From an uncultured Treponema sp. (lineage in GTDB: Bacteria; Spirochaetota; Spirochaetia; Treponematales; Treponemataceae): DNA of 64,000 bases. The DNA is taken from the NCBI GenBank assembly GCA_946411505.1, contig CAMKEG010000007.1:1-64000 (forward strand), read 5' to 3'. The position numbers and the translations under genes are program-made. Below are positions 32,897 to 40,766 of this stretch, piece after piece (position 1 is the stretch's first letter; each line of letters begins with the position of its first letter). Below the pieces are notes generated by a model, which saw only the letters and a program-made list of their open reading frames with translations, was not told where the DNA came from and ran no database searches.

Positions 32897-33544
32897 ATGA
32901 TTAAACTTGCGGCATTTTTGGGAAACATCGGCTCGCAATACGAGCGCAACAGGCACAACACGGCGTGGCAGTTTGCAAGCTCGCTTCCGTTTTATGGGGA
33001 ACTGAACTGGCAGCAAAAATTTAAGGGCGAATGGGCGGCTCTTTCTTTTGACGATTTTTCGCAAAAGGCGGCGCTCCATTTTCCGCAGCTTTTAAACAAA
33101 GAGGGAACGCTTGTCACGCCCAAAAATCCGCCCGACAAGATTTACTTTTTAAAGCCCGGCACTTTTATGAACCTGTCCGGAGAGTCGATTTTGGCTTTGG
33201 CTCAATTCTTTAAAATCGAGCCGGCGGAAATTTTAGTTTGCCACGACGAGCTTGAGCTTCCGATTGGAACCTTCAGCTTAAAGTGGTCGGGCGGACTTGC
33301 CGGCCACAACGGACTCCGCTCCACAAAAGAAAATTTGGGCACGGCGGACTTTTGGCGCCTGCGCTTTGGCATTTCAAAGCCGGCCGGCGTCAACATAGCC
33401 GACTACGTTTTGAGCGACTTTAAGGGCGACGAGGCTATAACGATGAGCTTGGTTTACGACAAGGCCGGCGAGCTTTTTTGCCGCGCCCTTTTGGCCAGCG
33501 ATCCCCAGCGCCTCCTCCCGCAATGGGCAAAAGTAAAGGTTTAA
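32897..33544 (+). CDS. pth: Peptidyl-tRNA hydrolase
   Basis: A 215-residue Pth, which frees tRNA from peptides dropped by the ribosome. Motifs are GNIGSQYERNRHNTAWQF with the catalytic His, KPGTFMNLSG, CHDELELPIG with the catalytic Asp, and GHNGLRS. The middle (about 38-72) is slightly longer than in E. coli Pth (194 residues). The frame is open 39 codons upstream, but the promoter occupies that stretch and the Pth fold begins at MIKLAAFLGN. Confidence 0.94.
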   Translation: MIKLAAFLGNIGSQYERNRHNTAWQFASSLPFYGELNWQQKFKGEWAALSFDDFSQKAALHFPQLLNKEGTLVTPKNPPDKIYFLKPGTFMNLSGESILALAQFFKIEPAEILVCHDELELPIGTFSLKWSGGLAGHNGLRSTKENLGTADFWRLRFGISKPAGVNIADYVLSDFKGDEAITMSLVYDKAGELFCRALLASDPQRLLPQWAKVKV

Positions 33545-33603
33545 TAAAGAAAAGCCGATAATAAAAGCGATGCATTTTAAAAACCGTGATGTCAAGGGGA
33601 ATT

Positions 33604-33798
33604 ATGAACAATAGCATTCGCACCTTCATTTACAAAATCGGCGACAATCAGGCTGATACAAAAATTAAGTCAATTTTGGGCGAGGGATGGAAAATCGCCG
33701 CCGTCACGCCAAACGGTTCTGTGCGCATCACGACGTTCAGCAAAAGCATTGACGCGGGAATGATGGCAAAGCCTGCGGTCGCTTTTTCCGCTCGCTAG
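33604..33798 (+). CDS. Small hypothetical protein
   Basis: A 64-residue protein with no recognised family. AAGGGG precedes the ATG at 7 bases, which favours this start over an in-frame ATG at 33586. The centre reads ILGEGWKIAAVTPNGSVRITTF, similar in style to small DUF4177-like proteins with an EGW motif. It lies between pth and the leucine-rich-repeat gene, both on the same strand, the latter with its own promoter. Function unknown. Confidence 0.55.
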   Translation: MNNSIRTFIYKIGDNQADTKIKSILGEGWKIAAVTPNGSVRITTFSKSIDAGMMAKPAVAFSAR

Positions 33799-33824
33799 AA
33801 TCTAGTCCGGCAATTACATTTTTA

Positions 33825-33861
33825 TTGAAAATTTTCCCATTGAGGTGTATAATAAAAAAAT
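33825..33861 (+). promoter_or_regulatory. Promoter of the leucine-rich-repeat gene, leaderless type
   Basis: TTGAAA (33825-33830), 17-base spacer, TATAAT (33848-33853), 8 bases of A/T to the ATG at 33862. No Shine-Dalgarno. Confidence 0.8.
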
Positions 33862-35820
33862 ATGCAGGCAAGCGACGTATTTTTTTTAACGAACAACAAT
33901 AAAACTCTTTCCAGCGTGTACGAGCAAAATTGCCCTGCCGAGCTTGTCGTTCCGCAGGGAGTTGAAAAGATTGAGCGCCGCGCGATGGCCGACGCTCCCG
34001 TAAACCGCTTGGAGCTGCCTGACAGCGTGACGGAAATCGACTACGAGGCTTTTGCCGGCTGCGACGCGCTGCAATCGGTTCGCTTGCCAAAACATCTTGA
34101 GCTTGTCGAGCCTGGAATTTTTAGCGGCTGCCTTTCGCTTGAAAAAATCGAAATGTGCGACACAATCAAGGCTCTTTCGGAAAGCATGTTCGAGCGCTGC
34201 GCGTCGCTTGTGGAATTTCCTTTTAGAAACGGAATCTTGGAATTGCCGCGCAACGTTTTTTCGGAATGTGTTTCGCTTAAGTCGGCCACGCTTCCGCCCA
34301 GCGTCGCGGCCATAAGAAGCGGCGCCTTTGGCTATTGCGAAAATTTGGAAACGGTCGTGCTTCCGGACGGCCTTAAGTTAATTGAGGACGACGCCTTTAG
34401 AAATTGCGTTAAGCTTTCGCACATTCGTTTTGCCGACGACAATCCGGCCTTTTGCGTTGACGACGACGGCTGCCTTTTCGCGCGCCGCGACGACGGAAGC
34501 CTTGTTTTGATAAAAGTTCCGGCGACGGCGACGCAAGTTACAATTCCGCAAACGGTCGTTCAAAGCCACAGCGAGGCCTTCCAAGGCTGCGACGCTTTGG
34601 AAAAAGTTTTCATAGACTGTCCGCTTGTCGAGCACCCGATTTTTGTCGCGCTTAAGACGGAAGTCGTCGCGGAAATCATCGACACCAGTTCCGAAGAATA
34701 TTTGGCTCAAAAGGCGGCGGAAGAAAAAGCCGAAGAAGCCGCAGTTTCCCAAGAAGAAATTTTTGACGAAGAGGACGGCGGAATAGAAGACAGCATTCTT
34801 GACGACGTTGAATCGCCGGAAGAAGAATCCGAACAAGAGCCGCCCGCCGAAGAAGTCGTTGCCGAAAGCGCGGATGAATCCCCGGCTTCCGACGACTTGC
34901 TCGCCGACATTCTTGGCCAAAACGTAGGCTCAGGCGACGGCGAAGATTCCGAAGACGAAGAGTTGGAAAATGTTCGCATAAAGCCGGAAGAGCTTGACGA
35001 CGCGGTGGCCCGAGGCGTTCAGGAAGTGGACGAAGCGGCCTTTGCCGCCCGTGTCGCCGACGCGCAGGCCCACGCCCACGACGGAGAGGACGGCGCCGGT
35101 CAAGAAGAAGAGACGCAATCGTCTGAGCCGCAAGAGCCGCGCTTTGTTTACGGAATGCAAAGCGTGTCGGAATCTTTTGAAGTTGTAGACGAGCGCTCCC
35201 TTTACCCGGACAGGCCGGAAGACCAGCTTGACGCGCACCAGCCCAACGAGCTTGAAGACATTACGACTTTGGTTGTGGTGACTGAAAAAGTCACGGAGCA
35301 AAAAACGGTTTCGCCCGAGGTCAAGGATTTTTGCGTCGAGCTTGCGCGTTCCCACGAGCTAAAAAGAGTTTACTTTTTTGGCGGCCTTGGCTTGGACAAC
35401 GACGAGTTTTTGTTTGGCTTTGGAAAATTCGCCATGTACAGGAACGTCGTTTACGCCGCGCTTGCAAGCGACGAAGGCGGCCTAAGCAAGGAAATAAAAA
35501 ACTTTGGCGAAATCGCCGAATTGCAGTCGCCGGTAACGCCTTTCCAAAACGCGGCCGCCCCCAACACGCTTGAGCTGGAAAAGCCCTTTAAGATTTACAT
35601 ACAGGATTCTTTGGGCGGCGCGGCGGGCGAGCCAACAGTTGAAGAGCCGACGGTCGCGGGCGAGCCTGCCGTTGATTTTTCGCAAGCCCAAGAAACGGCC
35701 GCGCCTGAAGTTGAAGCCGAGCCGACGGTCGCCGACGAGCCAACAGTGTCGGACGGCCCGCGCGTGATTCCTGGCCAAGGCTTGATGAAAAAAGCCCTTT
35801 GGATTTTGAACAACGATTGA
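33862..35820 (+). CDS. BspA-type leucine-rich-repeat protein with acidic tail
   Basis: A 652-residue protein. Residues about 25-265 consist of LRR_5 (BspA/TpLRR-type) repeats of 23 residues, for example PDSVTEIDYEAFAGCDALQS and PPSVAAIRSGAFGYCENLET. An acidic, Glu-rich region (about 275-420) follows, then a small folded part (about 490-560) and a C-terminal tract with repeated EPTV units. Most TpLRR proteins are surface-exposed, but this one has no signal peptide, so it may be cytoplasmic. The gene ends in a strong terminator. Role unknown; protein binding is the likely activity. Confidence 0.82.
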   Translation: MQASDVFFLTNNNKTLSSVYEQNCPAELVVPQGVEKIERRAMADAPVNRLELPDSVTEIDYEAFAGCDALQSVRLPKHLELVEPGIFSGCLSLEKIEMCDTIKALSESMFERCASLVEFPFRNGILELPRNVFSECVSLKSATLPPSVAAIRSGAFGYCENLETVVLPDGLKLIEDDAFRNCVKLSHIRFADDNPAFCVDDDGCLFARRDDGSLVLIKVPATATQVTIPQTVVQSHSEAFQGCDALEKVFIDCPLVEHPIFVALKTEVVAEIIDTSSEEYLAQKAAEEKAEEAAVSQEEIFDEEDGGIEDSILDDVESPEEESEQEPPAEEVVAESADESPASDDLLADILGQNVGSGDGEDSEDEELENVRIKPEELDDAVARGVQEVDEAAFAARVADAQAHAHDGEDGAGQEEETQSSEPQEPRFVYGMQSVSESFEVVDERSLYPDRPEDQLDAHQPNELEDITTLVVVTEKVTEQKTVSPEVKDFCVELARSHELKRVYFFGGLGLDNDEFLFGFGKFAMYRNVVYAALASDEGGLSKEIKNFGEIAELQSPVTPFQNAAAPNTLELEKPFKIYIQDSLGGAAGEPTVEEPTVAGEPAVDFSQAQETAAPEVEAEPTVADEPTVSDGPRVIPGQGLMKKALWILNND

Positions 35821-35832
35821 CGCTGTAAAGAC

Positions 35833-35865
35833 AAAAAAATCCCGCTTGGAGCGGGATTTTTTTTT
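35833..35865. terminator. Bidirectional intrinsic terminator
   Basis: ATCCCGCT (35839-35846), TGG loop, AGCGGGAT (35850-35857), then eight T. An A7 run on the other side gives a U tract for the convergent minus-strand gene ending at 35892. Confidence 0.93.
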
Positions 35866-35891
35866 GCGCGCAAAGCTTGTTAGGCCAGCCG

Positions 35892-36551
35892 CTATAAGTT
35901 GGCCTGAACCGCGCGGCCTTTGATAAAGGCGTTGAAAAGGTTTGACACGTATTCAACAAGCGAGCCGTAGCTCTTTTTTACCTTGTCCTTTTTGCCTATC
36001 ATTTTTGCCAAGTCGCTTCTTGTAAACTCTGAGCGTTTGTTTCCGCTGGAGTAGGCGACGGCCAAAACTTTTTCCTGCGAATTGTCAACCGCCTCTTGGG
36101 CACGCTTTTGTATTTCTTCCTTGTCGTGTTTTTTGAGCACGCTGTTGTTGGCGATCTCGTAAACGACGGCGTTAAGGTCTTGCGGAAGCAAGTCCATTTT
36201 GGCCGCGCGGATAAAGACCGCCTCGGGCTTTTCGTTTTTAAGGGCGGCGGCCACTTCTTCCTTGCTCATGTCGTAGCGCAAGAGCGCGGCCTTGGAGCCA
36301 ATCGTAAGAACGCTGTAAAAGCTTTCGATTGCCTGCGGAGAGTCGTCGATGAAAATCGCCACGCTCTTGGGCGTCTTTCCTCCGACGCGCAAAACGTTTG
36401 AAGTCTTAAAAATGTCCCAGCGCATGTCGTTGTATGAGATTTTCTTGTCGCCGCCCAAAATCATGGCGGGCTTTTTGGCGAACTTCTGGAAGTTTGTCGC
36501 CAAAATTTCGGGGAGCGAATAAATTGTCTTAAAAAGATTCTTTTTTGCCAT
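35892..36551 (-). CDS. Truncated AMP-binding (ANL superfamily) N-domain-like protein
   Basis: A 219-residue protein that looks like the N-terminal third of an adenylate-forming ligase: SLPEILATNFQKFAKKPAMI, KKISYNDMRWDI, SVAIFIDDSPQAIESFYSVLTIGSKAAL follow the order seen in acyl-CoA synthetases. At the place of the ATP-binding A3 motif (YTSGTTGKPKG) it has YSSGNKRSEF, and everything after (A5, A8, catalytic Lys domain) is absent. The frame is clean, with GAGGA before the ATG and a terminator after it, so it is either a maintained non-catalytic derivative or a well-preserved remnant. Adenylation activity is not expected. Confidence 0.6.
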   Translation of the reverse strand: MAKKNLFKTIYSLPEILATNFQKFAKKPAMILGGDKKISYNDMRWDIFKTSNVLRVGGKTPKSVAIFIDDSPQAIESFYSVLTIGSKAALLRYDMSKEEVAAALKNEKPEAVFIRAAKMDLLPQDLNAVVYEIANNSVLKKHDKEEIQKRAQEAVDNSQEKVLAVAYSSGNKRSEFTRSDLAKMIGKKDKVKKSYGSLVEYVSNLFNAFIKGRAVQANL

Positions 36552-36617
36552 TTTATTTTCCTCTATTTATTAGACAACTTAAGGGTGAATTTGTTGCGCC
36601 GCGTTAAAAAGTTTTTG

Positions 36618-36649
36618 AAAAAAAAAGCCCGCGCCTGGCGCGGGGCTTT
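36618..36649 (-). terminator. Terminator of the cellobiose phosphorylase gene
   Basis: Read on the minus strand, a GC-rich stem GCCCCGCGCC/GGCGCGGGC is followed by at least eight T. It lies 45 bases after the stop of the GH94 gene. Confidence 0.8.
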
Positions 36650-36693
36650 CCGCCCGTTGAGGGCGGTGGTCTTTGCCTTAAAGGCCTTTTGCT

Positions 36694-39117
36694 TTACAAG
36701 CGCTGCCAGTCGTGGTCTTTGGCGTTTTTTCCCATGACGGCCACAATTTTGCTTCCGTCGCGCAGCTCCGACACAGGAACTGTGGCGCTTTCAAAAGTCT
36801 TTCCGTCAACTTCGATTGAAACGATTCCCTTGCAAACATGCTCCGGGTTTTTGACCTCAATGCTAAGGTTCATTCCGCGCCAGCGGCGTTCCACCTTAAA
36901 GCCGTCCCATTTTGCCGGAACGCAGGGGTCAAGCAAAAGCGCGTCGTATTGCGGACGGATTCCCAAAATGTATTGGGTGATAGAGTAGTAGTTCCAAGTG
37001 GCGGCTCCGCTAAGCCAAGAGACGCGCGTGTTTCCGGCGCGGGGCGAGAAGGTTGAGTAGGTTGTTTGACCTACGACATAGGGCTCGCTTTGGCGGATTT
37101 CGGCCTTGTCGTTGTAGGCCGGCGGAATCGAAGCCTTGCTGTATTCAAAGGCCTGGTCGCCGTTGCCCATCAAGGTTTCGGCGATTACGCCCCAGCCCTG
37201 GGTGTGGTTGAAGATTCCGGCGTTTTCCTTGATTCCGGCGTTGTAGACAACCGATGTCATTATTTGGCGCGGGGCTTTAATGAAGGGCGGCGCGCAAAGC
37301 ATAAGGCCGTAAGGAGTGGCAAGCTTTTCCTTTACTGTCTTCATGCATTCGCGGGCCTGCTCTGATGTCGCGGCGCCGCTCATTACCGCCCAGACTTGCG
37401 TGTTAAAGTAAACCTGGCCTTCTTCCATTGTGTGTGTTCCGTAAACAGTTCCGTCTTCGGCCACGGCCCAAATGAACCATTTTCCGTCCCAGCATTTTTT
37501 CTGGATGTTCTTGTCCAAAGTCTCGCGCTCTTTAAGCGCCCAGTCGCTTTCTTCCTTCTTTCCAAGGCGTCGGGCGATGTCGGCGTATGTCGTAAGGCCA
37601 AGGCGCAGCTGGAAGGCGACGAACAAAGATTCGCCCTTGTAGCCCAGCTTAAGGCAGTCGTTCCAGTCGGCGAGCAAGCCGCAGGGAAGGCCGTCGGCGC
37701 CCATTCGCTCAAGGTTGAACAAAAGCGCCTGCTTTAGGTGCTCGAATACCGTCGCCTCGCCGCCGTCGGCGTAAGGAACGACCTTCTTGTAAAAGTCAAA
37801 GTCGCCGGTTTCGGCGACATAGCAGGGAATCGAGTTGAAGAACCACTGGCAGTCGTCGCTGCGGAACTCTTCCGGCTTGGGAGCCTTTTCATGCCCGGCG
37901 TTGAAGTCCTTAGAGATTACCGGAATCGCGCCGCCGTTTTGGCACTGGCCGCTAATCATGCGGACAAGGCGCGCTTCGGCCTCTTGCGGAATCGCGGCGG
38001 CGACGCCTAGAATGTCTTGGACGCTGTCGCGGTAGCCCAAGCCGTCGCGCTCTCCGTTGTAGACCAAGCTGGCGGCGCGGCTCCAGGCGAATGTGATGAG
38101 GCAGTTGTAGAGGCCCCAAACGTTTACCGTGTGGTTTATGTCCTCGTCGGGAGTCATGGCCTTAAAGCTTCCAAGCTTGGCGTGCCAATTCTTTTTAAGC
38201 TTTTCAAATTCCTGGTCGGCGCGCTCGGCGTTTCCAAATTCTTGGGCGGTCTTTTTTCCTGTAGTCCAAGCGTCGCCGATTCCAAAGAGGACGATGATTT
38301 CCTTTGTCTCGCCGGCGGCAAGCTCAAGGTCGCTTTGGAATGAGCCGCAAAAGTTGTCGCCGTAGGCGTTGGAGCCAAAGCATTTTCCGGCGATGACCGC
38401 GGCCGGCTCCTTGTAGCTTCCGTAAGTTCCCAAAAAGGCCTCGCGGCTTGTGTCAAAGCCCGACACCTTGGCGCCGCAAAGAGCCATCCAAGAGTGCTGC
38501 CATGATCTTCCCACCTCTTCGTCCGGGAACTGTTTGTACAAGTTGTCGTGAATCGCGAAGCGCAAGAGGTTGTCCTTTTGCTCGCCCTTGCAAATAAAGA
38601 TGGAATACTGCAAGTTGACTTGGTCCTGCGTTGTGTTCCACTGGTTTGACGGCTCGCAGTAAGTGAAGGCCGAAATTTTTCTGGCCTTGCTTGAATCGTT
38701 TGTGACCTTAAGGCGCCAGTATTCAAATGTTTGTCCAAGCGGAACGTAGTAAAGCGCCTCTGTCTTTATTCCGGAATATTCCGAAGTGATTTTTGTGTAG
38801 GCCGTTCCGTGGCGACATTCAGTCTTGTATTGGTCAAGGGGCTTTCCGCAGGGCTGCCAGCTGGTAGACCAGTAGTCGCCGGATTCTTGGTCGCGAAGGT
38901 AAAAGTAGCGGCCTGGGGCGTCCATCGGAACGGAGTTGAACCTAAGGCGCATGAAGCGGCCTTGCGCGCCCGACTTGTAAAAGCCGTAGCCGCCCGCGTT
39001 GTTTGTGATTACGGCTCCGTATTCGGTGGAACCAAGGTAGTTGCTCCAAGATGTCGGCGTGTCGGGCCGTGTGATGACATATTCTTTTTGCTCGTCGTCA
39101 AAATATCCGTAGGTCAT
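36694..39117 (-). CDS. Cellobiose phosphorylase (GH94)
   Basis: An 807-residue GH94 phosphorylase. It should split cellobiose with phosphate into glucose 1-phosphate and glucose in the cytoplasm, saving one ATP. Conserved parts are the N-terminal FDDEQKEYVITRPDTP, SVQDILGVAAAIP, the catalytic Asp in LLADWNDCLKL (about 484), the YNAGIKENAGIFNHTQGW segment and ILGIRPQYDALLLDPCVP. Length equals typical cellobiose phosphorylases (about 810); cellodextrin phosphorylases are longer (about 980). GGAG lies 5 bases before the ATG. A transporter for cellobiose is not in the window. The GH1 enzyme at 51 kb is a second route for the same sugar. Confidence 0.92.
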   Translation of the reverse strand: MTYGYFDDEQKEYVITRPDTPTSWSNYLGSTEYGAVITNNAGGYGFYKSGAQGRFMRLRFNSVPMDAPGRYFYLRDQESGDYWSTSWQPCGKPLDQYKTECRHGTAYTKITSEYSGIKTEALYYVPLGQTFEYWRLKVTNDSSKARKISAFTYCEPSNQWNTTQDQVNLQYSIFICKGEQKDNLLRFAIHDNLYKQFPDEEVGRSWQHSWMALCGAKVSGFDTSREAFLGTYGSYKEPAAVIAGKCFGSNAYGDNFCGSFQSDLELAAGETKEIIVLFGIGDAWTTGKKTAQEFGNAERADQEFEKLKKNWHAKLGSFKAMTPDEDINHTVNVWGLYNCLITFAWSRAASLVYNGERDGLGYRDSVQDILGVAAAIPQEAEARLVRMISGQCQNGGAIPVISKDFNAGHEKAPKPEEFRSDDCQWFFNSIPCYVAETGDFDFYKKVVPYADGGEATVFEHLKQALLFNLERMGADGLPCGLLADWNDCLKLGYKGESLFVAFQLRLGLTTYADIARRLGKKEESDWALKERETLDKNIQKKCWDGKWFIWAVAEDGTVYGTHTMEEGQVYFNTQVWAVMSGAATSEQARECMKTVKEKLATPYGLMLCAPPFIKAPRQIMTSVVYNAGIKENAGIFNHTQGWGVIAETLMGNGDQAFEYSKASIPPAYNDKAEIRQSEPYVVGQTTYSTFSPRAGNTRVSWLSGAATWNYYSITQYILGIRPQYDALLLDPCVPAKWDGFKVERRWRGMNLSIEVKNPEHVCKGIVSIEVDGKTFESATVPVSELRDGSKIVAVMGKNAKDHDWQRL

Positions 39118-39387
39118 AGTTTCTCCTATAAAAAATAATAAAACATTTTACAGTAAATAATAAATAAATTCTAGAGTGAAAAAAAAGCTCCCGGTTGCGG
39201 CTGCGTCCGATCGGCACCGCTCGCTAGCGTCGCTACTCGCTGTTTGCGCTTGAAACTATTATACTCCGCCGCTCGTGCGGCGGCGCAAACAGAGAGTTGC
39301 CGCCAGCCGCCCCGCGCCCTCGCGCGTATTTTCTTCCCCCTAAAATTTTTCTATTAATCTTTTCTTCTATATTCCGATAATTGAAGT
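39118..39387. other. Palindrome-rich intergenic region
   Basis: No gene is seen. After an AT-rich stretch there are nested inverted repeats: CTGTTTGCGC (39240-39249) with GCGCAAACAG (39283-39292), enclosing CCGCCGC-TCGT-GCGGCGG (39266-39283). Short palindromes such as CGATCG and GCTAGC occur before it. No T tract follows, so it is not a simple terminator. GATAAT (39376-39381) lies 6 bases before the next start codon, with no good -35. Confidence 0.6.
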
Positions 39388-40482
39388 ATGGAAATAATAA
39401 GTTATGTGGGCGGATCGGCCGCGATTAGGACGGGCCGCTTTTCGTTCCCAAAAATAGAGCTTCCAAGCATAAGGCTAAAGCCCTTCTATCCGCTTTTGGC
39501 GCTTAAGAAAATCGGCTCCTTTTTGTGGGTCTTGCCGCTTTTGGCCGCCATCGCGGCGCTTCCTTTTGGAGCCAACAAAGTTTTTGAATTGATGGAAAGC
39601 CGCGCCAATCCGCTCGCCCTGAAAAACGAGGCGATGGACGAGATGGCGTTTTTGAACGAGGCGATGTCAAAATTCGCGCTAAGTTCAGGCGAGGCGATTG
39701 ACGACGACGGAAACATTGCCGGAGCCGCCGCGGCCGCCGCGATTCAGCAAAAAGTCACATACCAAACATACAAGGTCAAGGCCGGGGAGACCGTCGGCGG
39801 CATCACGCGCAAGTTTGGCCTTAAAAACATTTCCACAATCATCGCGATTAACGAAATTGAAAACGTCCGCCAAGTATATTCAGGACAAAAGCTTGTGATT
39901 CCCTCTTGCGACGGCTTGAAGCACACGGTCAAGGCGGGAAACACAATCCAAGGAATTTCCGCCAAGTACGGCGCCGCGGTCGAGGACATTCTTGACGCCA
40001 ACGATTTGGACACGATGACTTTGACTGTCGGCCAGGAATTGTTCATTCCCGGCGCCAAGCTTGACCGTGACGCTTTGCGCCGCGCGATGGGCGAGACTTG
40101 GGCCGTTCCGCTAAGGATAAAATGGCGCCTTACTTCAAAGTGCGGATGGCGCGGCGACCCCTTTACCGGAGTCAAGCAGTATCATCCAGGAATCGACATG
40201 GCTTGTCCGACCGGCACTCCGATTTTCGCGGCGCTTGGCGGAAAAGTTTTGCAGGCTGGATTCTCCCGCATCTACGGAAACTACATCATCATCGACCACG
40301 GAAACGGCTATCAAACTTTGTACGGCCATATGTCAAAGAAAATCAGTTCCACCGGCGACTACGTTCAGCAAGGACAAAAAATCGGCCTTGTGGGGTCCAC
40401 GGGATATTCCACCGGCCCGCACTTGCATTGGACTGTTTATAAAAACGGAAAGGTTGTCGACCCGTTGACCCTTGTCAGATAA
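39388..40482 (+). CDS. LysM and M23 metallopeptidase envelope protein
   Basis: A 364-residue membrane-anchored protein. One transmembrane segment (about 43-62) is followed by two LysM peptidoglycan-binding domains (about 126-172 and 174-220) and a C-terminal M23 (LytM) domain. The M23 zinc site is intact: H266-x3-D270 in YHPGIDM, and HLHW near residue 350. Such enzymes cut or sense peptidoglycan cross-bridges and help cell separation and wall growth. The ATG lies 6 bases after a GATAAT box with no Shine-Dalgarno. A zinc-ribbon gene follows after 20 bases. Confidence 0.9.
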   Translation: MEIISYVGGSAAIRTGRFSFPKIELPSIRLKPFYPLLALKKIGSFLWVLPLLAAIAALPFGANKVFELMESRANPLALKNEAMDEMAFLNEAMSKFALSSGEAIDDDGNIAGAAAAAAIQQKVTYQTYKVKAGETVGGITRKFGLKNISTIIAINEIENVRQVYSGQKLVIPSCDGLKHTVKAGNTIQGISAKYGAAVEDILDANDLDTMTLTVGQELFIPGAKLDRDALRRAMGETWAVPLRIKWRLTSKCGWRGDPFTGVKQYHPGIDMACPTGTPIFAALGGKVLQAGFSRIYGNYIIIDHGNGYQTLYGHMSKKISSTGDYVQQGQKIGLVGSTGYSTGPHLHWTVYKNGKVVDPLTLVR

Positions 40483-40502
40483 TTTTTTAAGAGGATAGAA
40501 AA

Positions 40503-40766
40503 ATGGAATTTCCAAAGATGACTGCCGTTTGCGTTTGCGGCGGCTGCGGACGAACGATTGAAAAGGATTATGTTTTTTGCCCTTGGTGCGGACGTTCAAG
40601 GGTGACTGACGAAGACTGCGAGGAGGCGATTGACTCCGCCTTTGATTGCATCGAAGAAAAACAGTTTGAAAAATATTTTGAGCGCCTTGAAAAAATGGAA
40701 GAAAAGCTCAATAATTTGGAGAGCGACTTGAGCGCCCTTGCCTTGAGCGCGGAGATGCATAAATGA
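40503..40766 (+). CDS. Small zinc-ribbon protein
   Basis: An 87-residue protein. Four to five cysteines in VCVCGGCGRTIEKDYVFCPWCGRS form a zinc ribbon (CxxC...CxxC). The rest (about 40-85) is an acidic amphipathic coiled coil. GAGGATAG precedes the ATG. It overlaps the next gene by 4 bases (ATGA), so the two are coupled. Function unknown; a structural or regulatory adaptor is plausible. Confidence 0.75.
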   Translation: MEFPKMTAVCVCGGCGRTIEKDYVFCPWCGRSRVTDEDCEEAIDSAFDCIEEKQFEKYFERLEKMEEKLNNLESDLSALALSAEMHK

